Assembly: GCA_011390335.1 (NCBI GenBank)
Contig: JAABSO010000040.1
Span: 1-35,892 of the forward strand
DNA from: Desulfotignum sp.
GTDB lineage: Bacteria > Desulfobacterota > Desulfobacteria > Desulfobacterales > Desulfobacteraceae
Direction of reading: 5' to 3'
Length of the DNA: 35,892 nt
Shown here one piece after another: positions 15,849-24,407 of the stretch. The notes under the pieces are model-generated. The model worked only from the letters and a program-made list of their open reading frames with translations, ran no database searches and had not been told where the DNA came from. Made by a program: the position numbers and the translations under genes. The first letter of the stretch is position 1. Every line of letters starts with the position of its first letter.

Positions 15849-17230
15849 CAGACCAGCCCATACAGAATTGCGGCAAATGCGGGCTGTGCCTGTCTGTATG
15901 CCCGGTGTACCAGGTACTCAAACAGGAACAGGCCTCCCCCCGGGCCCGGCTCCAGCTCATCAAGGCGTTTGAAAAAAAAGATCTGTCCGCCTCTCCTCTG
16001 CTCAAGGACCTGGTATCCCAGTGCCTGATGTGCGGGGCCTGCAAAGTGGCCTGTCCTTCGGGCATCAACCACTATGCCAAATTCATGGAGATGCGGGAAC
16101 AGCTGGCCAAGGCCCAGCCCGACCCGCCGGCCATCCGCAGTCTGGTGTATCTGCTGGCAAAGGAATACCGCCTGCGCATGGGCGCGGGCCTGGCCAGAAT
16201 CGGCCGGCGCCTCACCCCGGCAGCCTTAGAAAAAAAATACAAAATCGGCAATATCCCGGTGAGCCGGTTTCCCGAGATGAACCGCCGCCCCCTCCGCAGC
16301 ACCCTGCCCCGGGTGTCTCCTGCCAAGGACACCGCCGGAGGCTATTCCAGGGGCAACCCCAGGGGCCGGGTAGTCTATTTCACCGGATGCGCCACCAACT
16401 ATATGTTTGCCGAAACCGGACAGGCCACCGTCAATATCCTCACCCGTCTGGGGTATGAGGTGGTGATCCCCGACGGCCAAACCTGCTGCGGCATCCCCAT
16501 GATGTTCCACGGGGCAAGGGACCAGGCCGTCGAAAACATGGCGGTCAACCTGACAGCCATCCAGGAGGCCATGCGTGAAAACGGCGGCGATACCACGGAG
16601 AACGCCCGGGGTACGGCCGCGGAAAACTGCGATGCCATGGATAAGGCTTGCGATGAAGCAGCGAAAAACTGCGATGCTGTAATCGTGGACTGCACCACCT
16701 GCGGAGCGGCCCTGAAAGATGAATACCCTGCATTGATGAACACCAATGCCGACAGCCGCCATGCCACCCTGACCCAAAAGATCGCCCCGGACATGCCGGA
16801 GACCATTGCCGGAAAAACCCGGGATATTCTCTCGTTTCTCCATGACCACATAGATGACCTGGCAGCGGCCATGAAGCAGGATACCTCGAAGCACAAGGTG
16901 ATCTACCATGCCCCCTGCCACTCCAGAAACAGCTTCAATTCCATGGCAAAAGTTCTGGATCTTCTCAAGGCCCTGCCCTGCTTTGACTACATCCCGGTGC
17001 CGGATGCGGCAGCCTGCTGCGGCGGCGGCGGCACCTTTTTTTATGAATACCCGGATATTTCACAAAAAATGATGGCAAAAAAACTGGCCAATGCCCGGGC
17101 TGCCGGGGCCGACTACTGGCTCACCGACTGCCCGGTGTGCCGGATCAACCTGCACGGCAGCCTGTCCGGACAGGACTCCCTCAAGGTAGTTCATCCGGTA
17201 ACCCTTATCAGCAAAGGACTGGGAGAATGA
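15845..17230 (+). CDS. glcF: GlcF/GlpC-like Fe-S electron-transfer subunit
   Basis: A 461-residue partner of the flavoprotein. Two [4Fe-4S] sites sit at C9-C12-C15-C19 and C60-C63-C66-C70, each ending CP. Two CCG domains follow: FTGCATNYMF with QTCCGIP and DCTTCGAAL, then HAPCHSRNS, ACCGGGG and DCPVC. Electrons from FAD would pass through these clusters to an ETF- or menaquinone-linked acceptor. Between the first CCG and DCTTC there is an insertion-like Glu/Asn/Ala-rich stretch (about residues 240-275) with two NCDA units and extra cysteines, not usual for the family. Its stop overlaps the racemase start by ATGA. Confidence 0.92.
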   Translation: MTDQPIQNCGKCGLCLSVCPVYQVLKQEQASPRARLQLIKAFEKKDLSASPLLKDLVSQCLMCGACKVACPSGINHYAKFMEMREQLAKAQPDPPAIRSLVYLLAKEYRLRMGAGLARIGRRLTPAALEKKYKIGNIPVSRFPEMNRRPLRSTLPRVSPAKDTAGGYSRGNPRGRVVYFTGCATNYMFAETGQATVNILTRLGYEVVIPDGQTCCGIPMMFHGARDQAVENMAVNLTAIQEAMRENGGDTTENARGTAAENCDAMDKACDEAAKNCDAVIVDCTTCGAALKDEYPALMNTNADSRHATLTQKIAPDMPETIAGKTRDILSFLHDHIDDLAAAMKQDTSKHKVIYHAPCHSRNSFNSMAKVLDLLKALPCFDYIPVPDAAACCGGGGTFFYEYPDISQKMMAKKLANARAAGADYWLTDCPVCRINLHGSLSGQDSLKVVHPVTLISKGLGE

Positions 17231-18501
17231 AAATCGAACTGAAAAAAGGCCGCACCCACGTCACCGTGGATCTCCCCGACAAAAACCTTCTGTCTGTGAT
17301 CCAGGGAAAAGAGGTGCCCCCCCTTTCCATGGACCAGGCCGCCGCCGTCATTCAAAAAGGGATCAAAGACACAGCCCCGCCGGGTATTGCAGCCCGGAAA
17401 GTGGCAATCATCATCCCGGATGACACCCGGCTGTGGGCCAGAGGAGACCTGTTCGTGCCTGCAATCATCCAGGCCCTGGCAGACCTGGGCGTGCCCGATG
17501 ACCAGATCACGGTAATCATCGCCCTGGGCACCCATGCCCCGATCCCGGAAACCCGGTTCGCCCTTCTGGCCGACCCGACCAGTGTCAGCCGGGTGCGCAT
17601 CTGCAACTCTGCCGGCCTTGACCCCTCCCGCCTGATCCACATCGGCACCACCTCCCAGGGCACCTGCCTGACAGTGACCAAAGAAGCCGTGGAAGCGGAT
17701 CACATCATCATTTTCGGCGGAGTCCTGCACCATCTGATCGCCGGGTTCGGCGGGGGCAGAAAATATATCCTGCCCGGCATTGCCGGATATGACAGCATCC
17801 AGCAGAACCATTCTCTGGCATTTGACGAAACCGGCCGGCCCCATCCCCTGGTGCGCCAGGCTGTCACAAACGGCAACCCGGTTCATGAAGACATGATGGA
17901 AGGGGCAAATCTGTTTTTAAAGAACAAAACCGCGTGTTACGCAGCCGTGGCAGCCAACGGGGCCGGTGAGATCTTTTATGCAGCTGCCGGAGAGCTGCAC
18001 CCCACCTTTGACCAGGGATGCGAAGCCCTGGACCGGGCCTGCTGTGTCACAGTCCCTGAAAAAAGCGATTTTGCCCTGGTGTCTGCCGGCGGATTCCGCA
18101 CTGACGGCCAGCTCTACCAGGCCACCAAGGCCCTGTTCAACACGGTGGGCGTGGTCAGAGACGGCGGATCCATCCTGTTTGTGGCCGGGTGTGACCAGGG
18201 CGTGGGTAATCCGGATTTTGCAAAGGCCCTGCAAGCATACCGCACCTGCCCGGAAGACCTGGGAAAGGCCCTGACCCGGTCCTTTCACATGCCCTCTTAC
18301 GTGGCATTCCGTCTCATGGACCTGCTGAACCGGTTTGCCATCTCCCTGGTGTCAGACCTGCCCGATGATCTGGTCCGGAATCTGGGATTCATCCCGGTCA
18401 CCGATATCCAGGCCTGGACCGCATCATTCACCGGCAAAGGATATGTGATCCCTTTCGGAGAAAACATCCTCCCCGGGGTCACCCCCCTGCAACCCCTTTA
18501 A
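17227..18501 (+). CDS. larA: LarA-family nickel-dependent 2-hydroxyacid racemase
   Basis: A 424-residue cytoplasmic enzyme of the LarA superfamily, which interconverts the enantiomers of lactate or other 2-hydroxyacids with a covalently attached nickel-pincer nucleotide. The key residues line up at a constant offset with L. plantarum LarA (H108, H174, K184, H200): H103 in LGTH, H169 in VLHHL, K179 in GFGGGRK and H195 in QQNH. PDDTR at 64-68 fits the nucleotide-binding motif. The start at 17227 overlaps the previous stop. The cofactor-making genes larB, larC and larE are not in the window. It would let the cell feed both enantiomers to the single stereospecific dehydrogenase. Lactate is likely, but the superfamily includes other substrates. 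Confidence 0.88.
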   Translation: MKIELKKGRTHVTVDLPDKNLLSVIQGKEVPPLSMDQAAAVIQKGIKDTAPPGIAARKVAIIIPDDTRLWARGDLFVPAIIQALADLGVPDDQITVIIALGTHAPIPETRFALLADPTSVSRVRICNSAGLDPSRLIHIGTTSQGTCLTVTKEAVEADHIIIFGGVLHHLIAGFGGGRKYILPGIAGYDSIQQNHSLAFDETGRPHPLVRQAVTNGNPVHEDMMEGANLFLKNKTACYAAVAANGAGEIFYAAAGELHPTFDQGCEALDRACCVTVPEKSDFALVSAGGFRTDGQLYQATKALFNTVGVVRDGGSILFVAGCDQGVGNPDFAKALQAYRTCPEDLGKALTRSFHMPSYVAFRLMDLLNRFAISLVSDLPDDLVRNLGFIPVTDIQAWTASFTGKGYVIPFGENILPGVTPLQPL

Positions 18502-18512
18502 GAGAGGGCATC

Positions 18513-19085
18513 ATGGATGAGCAGATCATATCCCGGAACATCAAAACCCTGCGCACCCGCAAAAAACTCACCCTGGACGAACTGGCCCGACGCACCGGCC
18601 TGACCAAAGGGTATCTCTCCAAGGTGGAGCGGTCCAAAAAAGCCCCGCCCTACTCCACCCTCACCCGCATTGCCGGTGCCCTGGACGTAGCGGTCACTGC
18701 CATCCTGTCCCAGACCGTGGCCCCGCCCGAAGATGTCCGTCTGTTCGTTTCAAGAGCCTGCGACCGCACCATCATCGAGGAGACCCCCCAGTTTGCAGGG
18801 TATGACTACGAGGTCCTGGCCGGCGGCAAACCCGGCAAAAACATGGAACCCTTCATCATCCACGCCCCGTTCGAGATCCACAAAATGTACTCCCACGAAG
18901 GCGAAGAATGCATGTACGTCCTGGGCGGCCGCCTGGAGTTCATCCACGGCGACCAGACCCTGATCCTGGACCCCGGCGACAATGTCTACTTTGACTCCAA
19001 CATCCCCCATGCCGGCAAAAGCTTAGGCAAGAAAAAAGCCCGCCTCCTGGTGGTCATCTACTTTTACAAGCGCAACCAGGTGTAG
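18513..19085 (+). CDS. XRE-family regulator with C-terminal cupin domain
   Basis: A 190-residue DNA-binding regulator. The N-terminal helix-turn-helix (about 8-65) reads IKTLRTRKKLTLDELARRTG followed by LTKGYLSKVERSKKAPPYSTL, typical of XRE. A cupin covers about residues 110-185 (HKMYSHEGEECMYVLGGRLEF, DPGDNVYFDSNIPHAG), with His and Glu residues that could bind a metal or ligand. Proteins of this design sense a small metabolite. It is the last gene behind larA, 11 bases downstream on the same strand, so it probably controls the TRAP-hydroxyacid operon, perhaps through the inverted repeat at 11394-11410. Whether it activates or represses is unknown. Confidence 0.9.
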   Translation: MDEQIISRNIKTLRTRKKLTLDELARRTGLTKGYLSKVERSKKAPPYSTLTRIAGALDVAVTAILSQTVAPPEDVRLFVSRACDRTIIEETPQFAGYDYEVLAGGKPGKNMEPFIIHAPFEIHKMYSHEGEECMYVLGGRLEFIHGDQTLILDPGDNVYFDSNIPHAGKSLGKKKARLLVVIYFYKRNQV

Positions 19086-19401
19086 GGAGGGATAGAAATA
19101 AAAATTTGCTTCTTGTCAACTGAAAATGGCGCAATCTGGTGTCATGAACCGAGTCTGGCCCCGGATGTGCAACAAGCTTTTTGAGACAGCCTGTATCCAG
19201 GGCAGTATCAAAGACACAAACACGGTATTGTCAGACTCGTCCAGACTGATTGAACACCTTCCGAAACCGGCGGAAGTCAGGCGATCAGCACAAAGGCATA
19301 CCGGTTGGGAATCTCGGTTTTAGACTGGAGGGGGCGCAGGGAAGACCCAGATTCCGCATGGCCCGCCGGTCAAACACAATTTCATCCGGCGAAATCACCA
19401 C
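19086..19401. other. Non-coding scar with possible protein remnant
   Basis: No intact gene. On the - strand, from about 19410 down to 19320, the frame reads KSVVVISPDEIVFDRRAMRN, which looks protein-like. After a frame change near 19320 it continues IPNRYAFVLIA to a stop at 19277-19279. I could not assign this to a family. The + strand frame at 19126-19323 does not look like a real protein. The stretch probably records decay of an earlier gene. Confidence 0.35.
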
Positions 19402-19700
19402 CACAGACTTAAACGGGCATTAGGGGGCCTGGACATGAAGGATGGGCAGATGTTTGATCTGCTTCACACAGACCTGACCCAAGATCCGGTAAGATCGATG
19501 GAAAAAATTTACGCACACTTTGATATCTCTTTCAGCCGAACAGTCCAAAAGATGATGCAGATCTGGCTGCAAGAAAATCCACGTTCCAAATACGGCAGCT
19601 ACTTCTGCATGCAGCTGAACTGGGATTGGACCCGGACCTGGAAAAAGAGCGGTTCCATTTTTATCTAAACCGGTTCAACCTGACAAGAGGTGAATCATGA
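19402..19700 (+). pseudogene. Sulfotransferase-family C-terminal fragment, frameshifted
   Basis: The frame around 19435-19612 encodes LLHTDLTQDPVRSMEKIYAHF, then MMQIWLQENPRSKYGS. This matches the conserved end of sulfotransferase-family proteins (DL-x2-DPV...IYxHF, WL-x-ENP-x-xKxG). The expected continuation, ELGLDPDLEKERFHFYLNRF, lies in another frame from 19617 to the stop at 19698-19700, so a frameshift sits at about 19600-19617. The N-terminal PAPS-binding part is missing altogether. A decayed remnant, not a working enzyme. Confidence 0.7.
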
Positions 19701-19712
19701 TCCGGGAACGGA

Positions 19713-20054
19713 TTACAGATAGCCAAACAGCTGAGAAAGGGTTTGTTTGACGTTGTTTTGATCCTTTTCTGACAGGTGGCCGATCTTTCTGAGGATAAAC
19801 CGATTGTCGAGGGTAAATAATTTCATCCGTACGACAGACGGTGCTGTCAGGCCGGATTGCCTTTTGTCTGTAATCGGGCAGTCCAATGGCCAGGATTCAT
19901 TTTTCCGGCTGGTGATCATCGCCAGCACAGCGTGTTCAATTTTCCTGTTGAAACATTTGTTCTGGGACAAAACCAGAGCCGGCCTGCGTTTTCTTTGCGC
20001 TGAGTCGGTAAACGGAAACGGGACAACCACGACATCAAACGGGTTATAAATCAC
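19713..20054 (-). CDS. MazF/PemK-family toxin
   Basis: A ribosome-independent or mRNA-cutting endoribonuclease toxin of the MazF/PemK fold, about 113 residues. The family start is FDVVVVPFPFTDSAQRKRRP followed by ALVLSQ; MITSRK and the late VRMKLFTLDNRFI strand also match. I place the start at GTG 20054, 6 bases after AGGAAG. An ATG at 20069 is possible but lacks a ribosome site at a good distance. The gene overlaps the 3' end of the antitoxin by 11 bases, the usual coupled arrangement. It lies within a zone of broken genes. Confidence 0.87.
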   Translation of the reverse strand: MIYNPFDVVVVPFPFTDSAQRKRRPALVLSQNKCFNRKIEHAVLAMITSRKNESWPLDCPITDKRQSGLTAPSVVRMKLFTLDNRFILRKIGHLSEKDQNNVKQTLSQLFGYL

Positions 20055-20274
20055 TATACGCTTCCTCATCGTTTTGGGATTCCCATTCATTCAGGGTCGG
20101 AATCAGTGCATTGCTGAACTCAATATCGATGGGTCTGGCTTTTCTGATCTTAATGATGTCATCTTCAATTTCAAAAGCGATCACATCACCCGCATCGAGC
20201 CCAAGCCTTTCTCTTACTGTTTTGGGCACGGTGGCCTGATATTTTTTGGTGAGCTTGCTGATAACTGTCTGCAT
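20044..20274 (-). CDS. AbrB-family antitoxin of the MazF-like toxin
   Basis: A 76-residue antitoxin. The N-terminal swapped-hairpin AbrB/MazE DNA-binding domain is visible as SKLTKKYQATVPKTVRERLG and LDAGDVIAFEIEDD. The acidic C-terminal tail (about 50-76, with NEWESQNDEEAYSDL) is the part expected to wrap the toxin. AGGAGG lies 5 bases ahead of the ATG at 20274. The gene sits immediately downstream of a promoter with a palindromic operator, so autorepression is likely. Confidence 0.9.
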   Translation of the reverse strand: MQTVISKLTKKYQATVPKTVRERLGLDAGDVIAFEIEDDIIKIRKARPIDIEFSNALIPTLNEWESQNDEEAYSDL

Positions 20275-20296
20275 TGGTACCTCCTGCTGAATAGGT

Positions 20297-20336
20297 GTAT
20301 TACGGTAATACTATCATGCTGTGCAATACATTACAA
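20297..20336 (-). promoter_or_regulatory. Toxin-antitoxin promoter with operator
   Basis: On the - strand TTGTAA (20336-20331), 17 bases, then TAGTAT (20313-20308) make a fair sigma-70 promoter. The palindrome GTATTAC-C-GTAATAC (20311-20297, exact 7-bp arms) overlaps the -10 and start region. It is a good candidate for the antitoxin operator. Confidence 0.65.
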
Positions 20337-20351
20337 CCGGTTACCGGATGA

Positions 20352-21623
20352 AAATCTGATGATCTCATTCGACATTTTCCAAATTTTCCAATACCTTTTT
20401 CCAAGCTGTTTCAGGCACCTGACGCTTTCCAGTCCAATTTTGAAGCCATGCTGGAAAAAGGGAAAACCCTGGAAGGCCATTCAGCCGGGGCCAGGGGCAA
20501 TAAACTGGCTGCCTATGCCGCCATGGGTGTTTCTTCCTGCCACGAGCCCACCAGTGCTGAAGCCGTCCTTGAACGGCTGCGCCTGGGATTCTATGTCATG
20601 GCAAGGGAAGGAAGCATCCGCCGAGACTTAAAAGAGATATCCCGGATTCTGGACCATAATATAAGCCTTCGGCGGCTGATTTTGACCACGGACGGCATTT
20701 CCCCTTCCGACCTGCTGAAGCTCGGCTTTCTGGAATATCCGGTCCAAAAGGCCATTGACTGCGGATTTGATCCGGTTACAGCCATACAAATGGCAACTTT
20801 GCATGTTGCCGAACATTTCGGTCTGGACCATGTCATCGGCGGCATTGCTCCGGGGAAAATTGCAGACATGGTGATTATAACCGACCCCGCCATCATCAGG
20901 GCCGAATATGTGCTCAGCAACGGCCGCGTGATCTCACAAGGCGGCACATTGCAGATATCCGCCCGCCACCACTCCTATTCACCCAAAAGCCTGGATACCG
21001 TATGGCTTCCCAAAAATCTGACTGCCGATGATTTTAAAATCAGAGCGGACCATACGCGCGATGCCATGGTCAAGGTCCGCGTCATTGATATGGTCACCGA
21101 CCTTGTCACCCGTGAAGTGATCCAGGACGTGCCGGTCTCTGACGGTGAGATCATTTGCCTGAAAGACGGCGGACCGACCAGAATCTCGGCCATAGACCGG
21201 ACCCGGGGATCCGGAAAAATGTTCACCGGCCTGATCCAAAATTCCGGCCTGCATTCCGGTGCCCTGGCCTGCAGTGCGGCCTGGGATACCTCCTGCATTA
21301 TTGTTATCGGCGCCGATGACGGCGATATGGCCCTGGCCGTCAACCGCATCCATGACCTCAAAGGCGGGGTGGTCGTGTGTGAACATAATGAAATCACCTG
21401 TGAATTGGCTCTTCCCGTTTTTGGAATCATTTCAGACCTGCCTGTGGATCAGATCGCCCGGCAGCTCAAAGAAATAAGAATCGCCGCCCAAAAGCTTGGC
21501 ATTGATTTTCCGGACCCGGTCTTAACCTTGATCACATTGACCGGGGCGGCCATTCCTTATCTTCGGATCTGTGAGGAAGGCCTTGTGAATCTCAAGGACG
21601 GAAAAACCCTGGACCTGTTTTAA
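20352..21623 (+). pseudogene. Adenine-deaminase-like protein, N-terminally truncated
   Basis: The frame is open from 20352; the first ATG is at 20448, giving 391 residues. It corresponds to the later two thirds of adenine deaminase (amidohydrolase fold plus Ade C-terminal domain), normally near 570-600 residues. Present are LEGHSAGARGNKL, MGVSSCHEPTS, ERLRLGFYVMAREGSI, TTDGISPSDLL, and GGIAPGKIADMVII. C-terminal blocks include GSGKMFTGLIQNSGL and DLKGGVVV. The N-terminal barrel part with the HxH metal site is missing, and there is no ribosome site. I take it as a truncated remnant. The intact family deaminates adenine to hypoxanthine. The toxin-antitoxin pair lies just upstream and may mark the insertion point. 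Confidence 0.72.
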
Positions 21624-21748
21624 AAAGATGATGACCGCATACCCATCGGCGTTCGCACGAAGGGAACGCTTTGTGCAATTATCAAACAGGCTGGGATAAC
21701 TGATACAATTTTTAGATACCAATGCCATCTAAAAGCTGGTAATGTTGA

Positions 21749-23371
21749 ATGAAACTGGAATACCTGGCCAACGGATCTGCACTGGTTGAACAAAATGGTT
21801 CAGGTCCGAGAAACAATTACATCACAGCTCTGGAGTCATATAATCACATGTCATATTCACCGAAATTAAGTTCCGGATTTACGTTTGCAAAAAACAGGAG
21901 CGCTTTTATCTCCCCGCAGTCGGGAATGTGTTCCTTTTGCACACAAGATTGCAACGGTACCTGCGAGGTGGCACAGGCAGCCGTTCTGGGGGCACAAACG
22001 GTTTACCCGACCACGACCGGGAACAACCAGATTGCATCGGAAAAAGATTACCCGATTGATTTTTCCCATTTCAATATCAACGGTCGTGTGTTCGGCGCAC
22101 AGGGTATCTCTGAGACCTGTGATGAAGCCACTATTTTCAATGTTGACCTGGAACAGACCTATGGCTTTTTCAACAAGGTCAAGATGACCATGCCCTTTAT
22201 CCTGCCGGCGTTGATCAAGCTTAACTGGGAAGACTACTTTGCCGGGGCGGCAATGGCCGGTGTGACCTGTGTGATCGGGGAACATGCCAGAAACAATGAA
22301 CCGGATTTGAAAATCGATCATGGACAGGTGACCGATTTTCCGTTGCTGGAAAAAACCCTTGCCTGCTTTCGTAAATATGACAGAGGGTATGGGCAGATTG
22401 TTCTGCAATGCAATGTGGATGATGATCTGACGGGTGTGCCGAAAATTGCCATTAAAAAATATGGGGCCAAAGCCATTGAGATCAAATTCGGACAGGGGGC
22501 AAAAGGAACCCAGCCGGCCATACGGGTAAAGGACCTTGAAACCGCGCTTGTCAAACAGCAGCAGGGGAACCTGGTGCATCCGGACCCCGGTGATCCTTTG
22601 GTTCAAAAAGCGTATGAAGACGGGGTCTGTCCCAATTTCTATACCTATGGCAGACTGCCTTTGTGGACACAGAGATCCCTGATGGACCATATTGCCATGT
22701 TAAGGGACATGGGCGCTGAAAATATTTATTTTAAAATGGCAGGATATGACCGGGCGGATATCGAACAGGTTATCCGGATCGCGTGTAAGGCCAAAGTGGA
22801 TATGATCACGTTTGACGGCGCAGGAGGCGGTTCCGGTTACAGCCCTTCAAAAATGATGAATGAATGGTCATTGCCCACGATCTGCCTTGAGGATGCCGTG
22901 GTCCGCATTTGTAAAAAACTGCATGCTGAAGGATGCCGCCTGCCGGCAATGGTGATGACCGGTGGGTTTGCCAGTGAGGACCAGGTATTCAAAGGTCTTG
23001 CTTACGGGGAGGGCCATGTCCTGGGGATCGGGTTATGCCGGGCCTCAATGGCCGCTGCCATGACCGGGAAAACCATTGGTGAACAGATTAAAAACGGCCA
23101 GGTCCCGGAAAGATTCAACCCCTATGGGTCAACCATTGAAGAGATATTCTGCGATCTTCCTGATCTGCGCGCCATATACGGTACACAGGCAAATACATTT
23201 TCCACAGGGGCCATTGGGGTCTTTTCCTATCTCAACAAGATCGCATTCGGATTACAGCATTTTGCCGCCTTGAACCGGAAATTCAACGTCACCCTTTTAG
23301 ACAAAAGTGACATTATCCCACTGACATCAGAAGCAAGGGCATTGATGGAAAATAAGTGGTTTATCCGGTGA
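21749..23371 (+). CDS. FMN-binding glutamate-synthase-like protein
   Basis: A 540-residue protein with the FMN/Fe-S central domain of glutamate synthase but without the N-terminal glutaminase domain. C61-x2-C64-x3-C68-x3-C72 near the start could bind a [4Fe-4S] cluster. FMN-domain hallmarks follow: GAKAIEIKFGQGAKGTQP, KVDMITFDGAGGGSGYSP and VMTGGFASEDQVFKGLAYGE. Stand-alone proteins of this kind are common in anaerobes and their substrates are mostly undefined. It has a weak ribosome site and follows the broken deaminase by 125 bases on the same strand. Those bases hold GCGTTC/GAACGC, a short inverted repeat. Possible roles are amino-acid synthesis or an unassigned flavin oxidoreductase step. 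Confidence 0.85.
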   Translation: MKLEYLANGSALVEQNGSGPRNNYITALESYNHMSYSPKLSSGFTFAKNRSAFISPQSGMCSFCTQDCNGTCEVAQAAVLGAQTVYPTTTGNNQIASEKDYPIDFSHFNINGRVFGAQGISETCDEATIFNVDLEQTYGFFNKVKMTMPFILPALIKLNWEDYFAGAAMAGVTCVIGEHARNNEPDLKIDHGQVTDFPLLEKTLACFRKYDRGYGQIVLQCNVDDDLTGVPKIAIKKYGAKAIEIKFGQGAKGTQPAIRVKDLETALVKQQQGNLVHPDPGDPLVQKAYEDGVCPNFYTYGRLPLWTQRSLMDHIAMLRDMGAENIYFKMAGYDRADIEQVIRIACKAKVDMITFDGAGGGSGYSPSKMMNEWSLPTICLEDAVVRICKKLHAEGCRLPAMVMTGGFASEDQVFKGLAYGEGHVLGIGLCRASMAAAMTGKTIGEQIKNGQVPERFNPYGSTIEEIFCDLPDLRAIYGTQANTFSTGAIGVFSYLNKIAFGLQHFAALNRKFNVTLLDKSDIIPLTSEARALMENKWFIR

Positions 23372-23472
23372 AGCCAAAACAGCGCATTGCCTGACAACGG
23401 GTTTCTTTGATCACTGAGGCCCGGTGCGCAATTGGTATGATTTTTTTGAAGACTACAGGAAAATTTCAGAAT

Positions 23473-24027
23473 TCAGGAGGATTTGTTCTGATCAGAATTT
23501 TCTTCTGAATTGTTTTTTCCGTCTTCAAAAGAGTCGCCGTTGTCTATTGTCTTCTTTAAGGGAGACAATACCCGAAGAGCGATAAAATTCAATCCTGCCA
23601 CAATTACGGCAATTTCGAATCTGTTAAAGGCAATGGCAGCGCCTACGGTGCCGGTAGACCACAAACTCACCGCTGTTGCCGTCCCCCGGATTTGATCTTT
23701 TCCTTCTTTAAGGATTGCGCCACCTCCGATAAACCCGATGCCTGTCATCAGCCCCTGCATGACCCTGGCCCTGGCATCGGGATCATCTGCGGTGAGAAAA
23801 GATTCGGCAATAATGACATAACCGCAGCTGGCTACCGCAACAAGTGGAAAAGTGCGAAGTCCAAGGCTCCGTGAAAAGTATTCTCTCTCCAAAGCCAACG
23901 GAAGCGTGACAAAAAAAGCAGCCAAGATTTTTAACAGATATCCTAAAACTGCGAACCAATAAAAATCGGAAAAGCTAGAAATATACCTGCTTGATTCATT
24001 CCAAAGATTCAAAAAAAAATCTACCAT
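23473..24027 (-). CDS. MgtC/SapB-family membrane protein
   Basis: A 184-residue inner-membrane protein of the MgtC family. It has about five hydrophobic segments and the signature EREYFSRSLGLRTFPLVAVA and GLMTGIGFIGGGAILKEG, then RGTATAVSLWSTGTVGAAIA. The C-terminal tail is short, hydrophilic and acidic, lacking the cytoplasmic ACT-like domain of long MgtC proteins. Members are linked to growth in low magnesium, acid tolerance and membrane energetics. The ATG at 24027 follows CAGGA at moderate distance. It lies with two other small envelope genes on the - strand. The function here is unassigned beyond the family. Confidence 0.9.
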   Translation of the reverse strand: MVDFFLNLWNESSRYISSFSDFYWFAVLGYLLKILAAFFVTLPLALEREYFSRSLGLRTFPLVAVASCGYVIIAESFLTADDPDARARVMQGLMTGIGFIGGGAILKEGKDQIRGTATAVSLWSTGTVGAAIAFNRFEIAVIVAGLNFIALRVLSPLKKTIDNGDSFEDGKNNSEENSDQNKSS

Positions 24028-24181
24028 TTTTATGGTCCTGAATATCGCCTTTCATCATAGAGGCACCCAAATCAATTGCTGTTTATCCGTCAATTTCTTG
24101 ATCTCGGAAATATTGCAATTTCATATGGATACCTGTTTATGCTGTTTTTTAAAAACGCCGCTGCAGGCAATGTAATGCGCT

Positions 24182-24349
24182 TTAAACCCGCGGCCGCCGC
24201 TTTCCCATAATCAAAAATACGACAAAAAGGATTAAAAATAATACAAATAAAATTTGTGCAATGCCGGCCGCAGCGCCTGCGATGCCGGTAAAGCCCAAAA
24301 GAGCTGCGATAATTGCAATCACAAAAAAAGTTAGTGCCCATCCAAGCAT
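24182..24349 (-). CDS. DUF1328-family small membrane protein
   Basis: A 55-residue hydrophobic protein starting MLGWALTFFVIAIIAALLGF. It continues with GIAGAAAGIAQILFVLFLI and ends MGKRRPRV, the usual YtjA/DUF1328 layout of two transmembrane helices with a basic tail. AAAGGAAA lies just ahead of the ATG at 24349. Members are induced by envelope or osmotic stress in some bacteria; the molecular role is unknown. It is 58 bases downstream of the lipoprotein gene on the same strand and probably cotranscribed with it. Confidence 0.88.
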   Translation of the reverse strand: MLGWALTFFVIAIIAALLGFTGIAGAAAGIAQILFVLFLILFVVFLIMGKRRPRV

Positions 24350-24407
24350 ATCAGTTTCCTTTCCTTATAATGATTTTTTTTACATATTTAAAAAAAATTA
24401 AATTGCG

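Noticed and set aside
19126..19323. 65-residue + strand open frame
   Set aside because: No ribosome site or family features; it lies in a decayed stretch.
24090..24341. 83-residue - strand open frame
   Set aside because: It is out of frame with the convincing DUF1328 protein at 24182-24349 and has an implausible composition.
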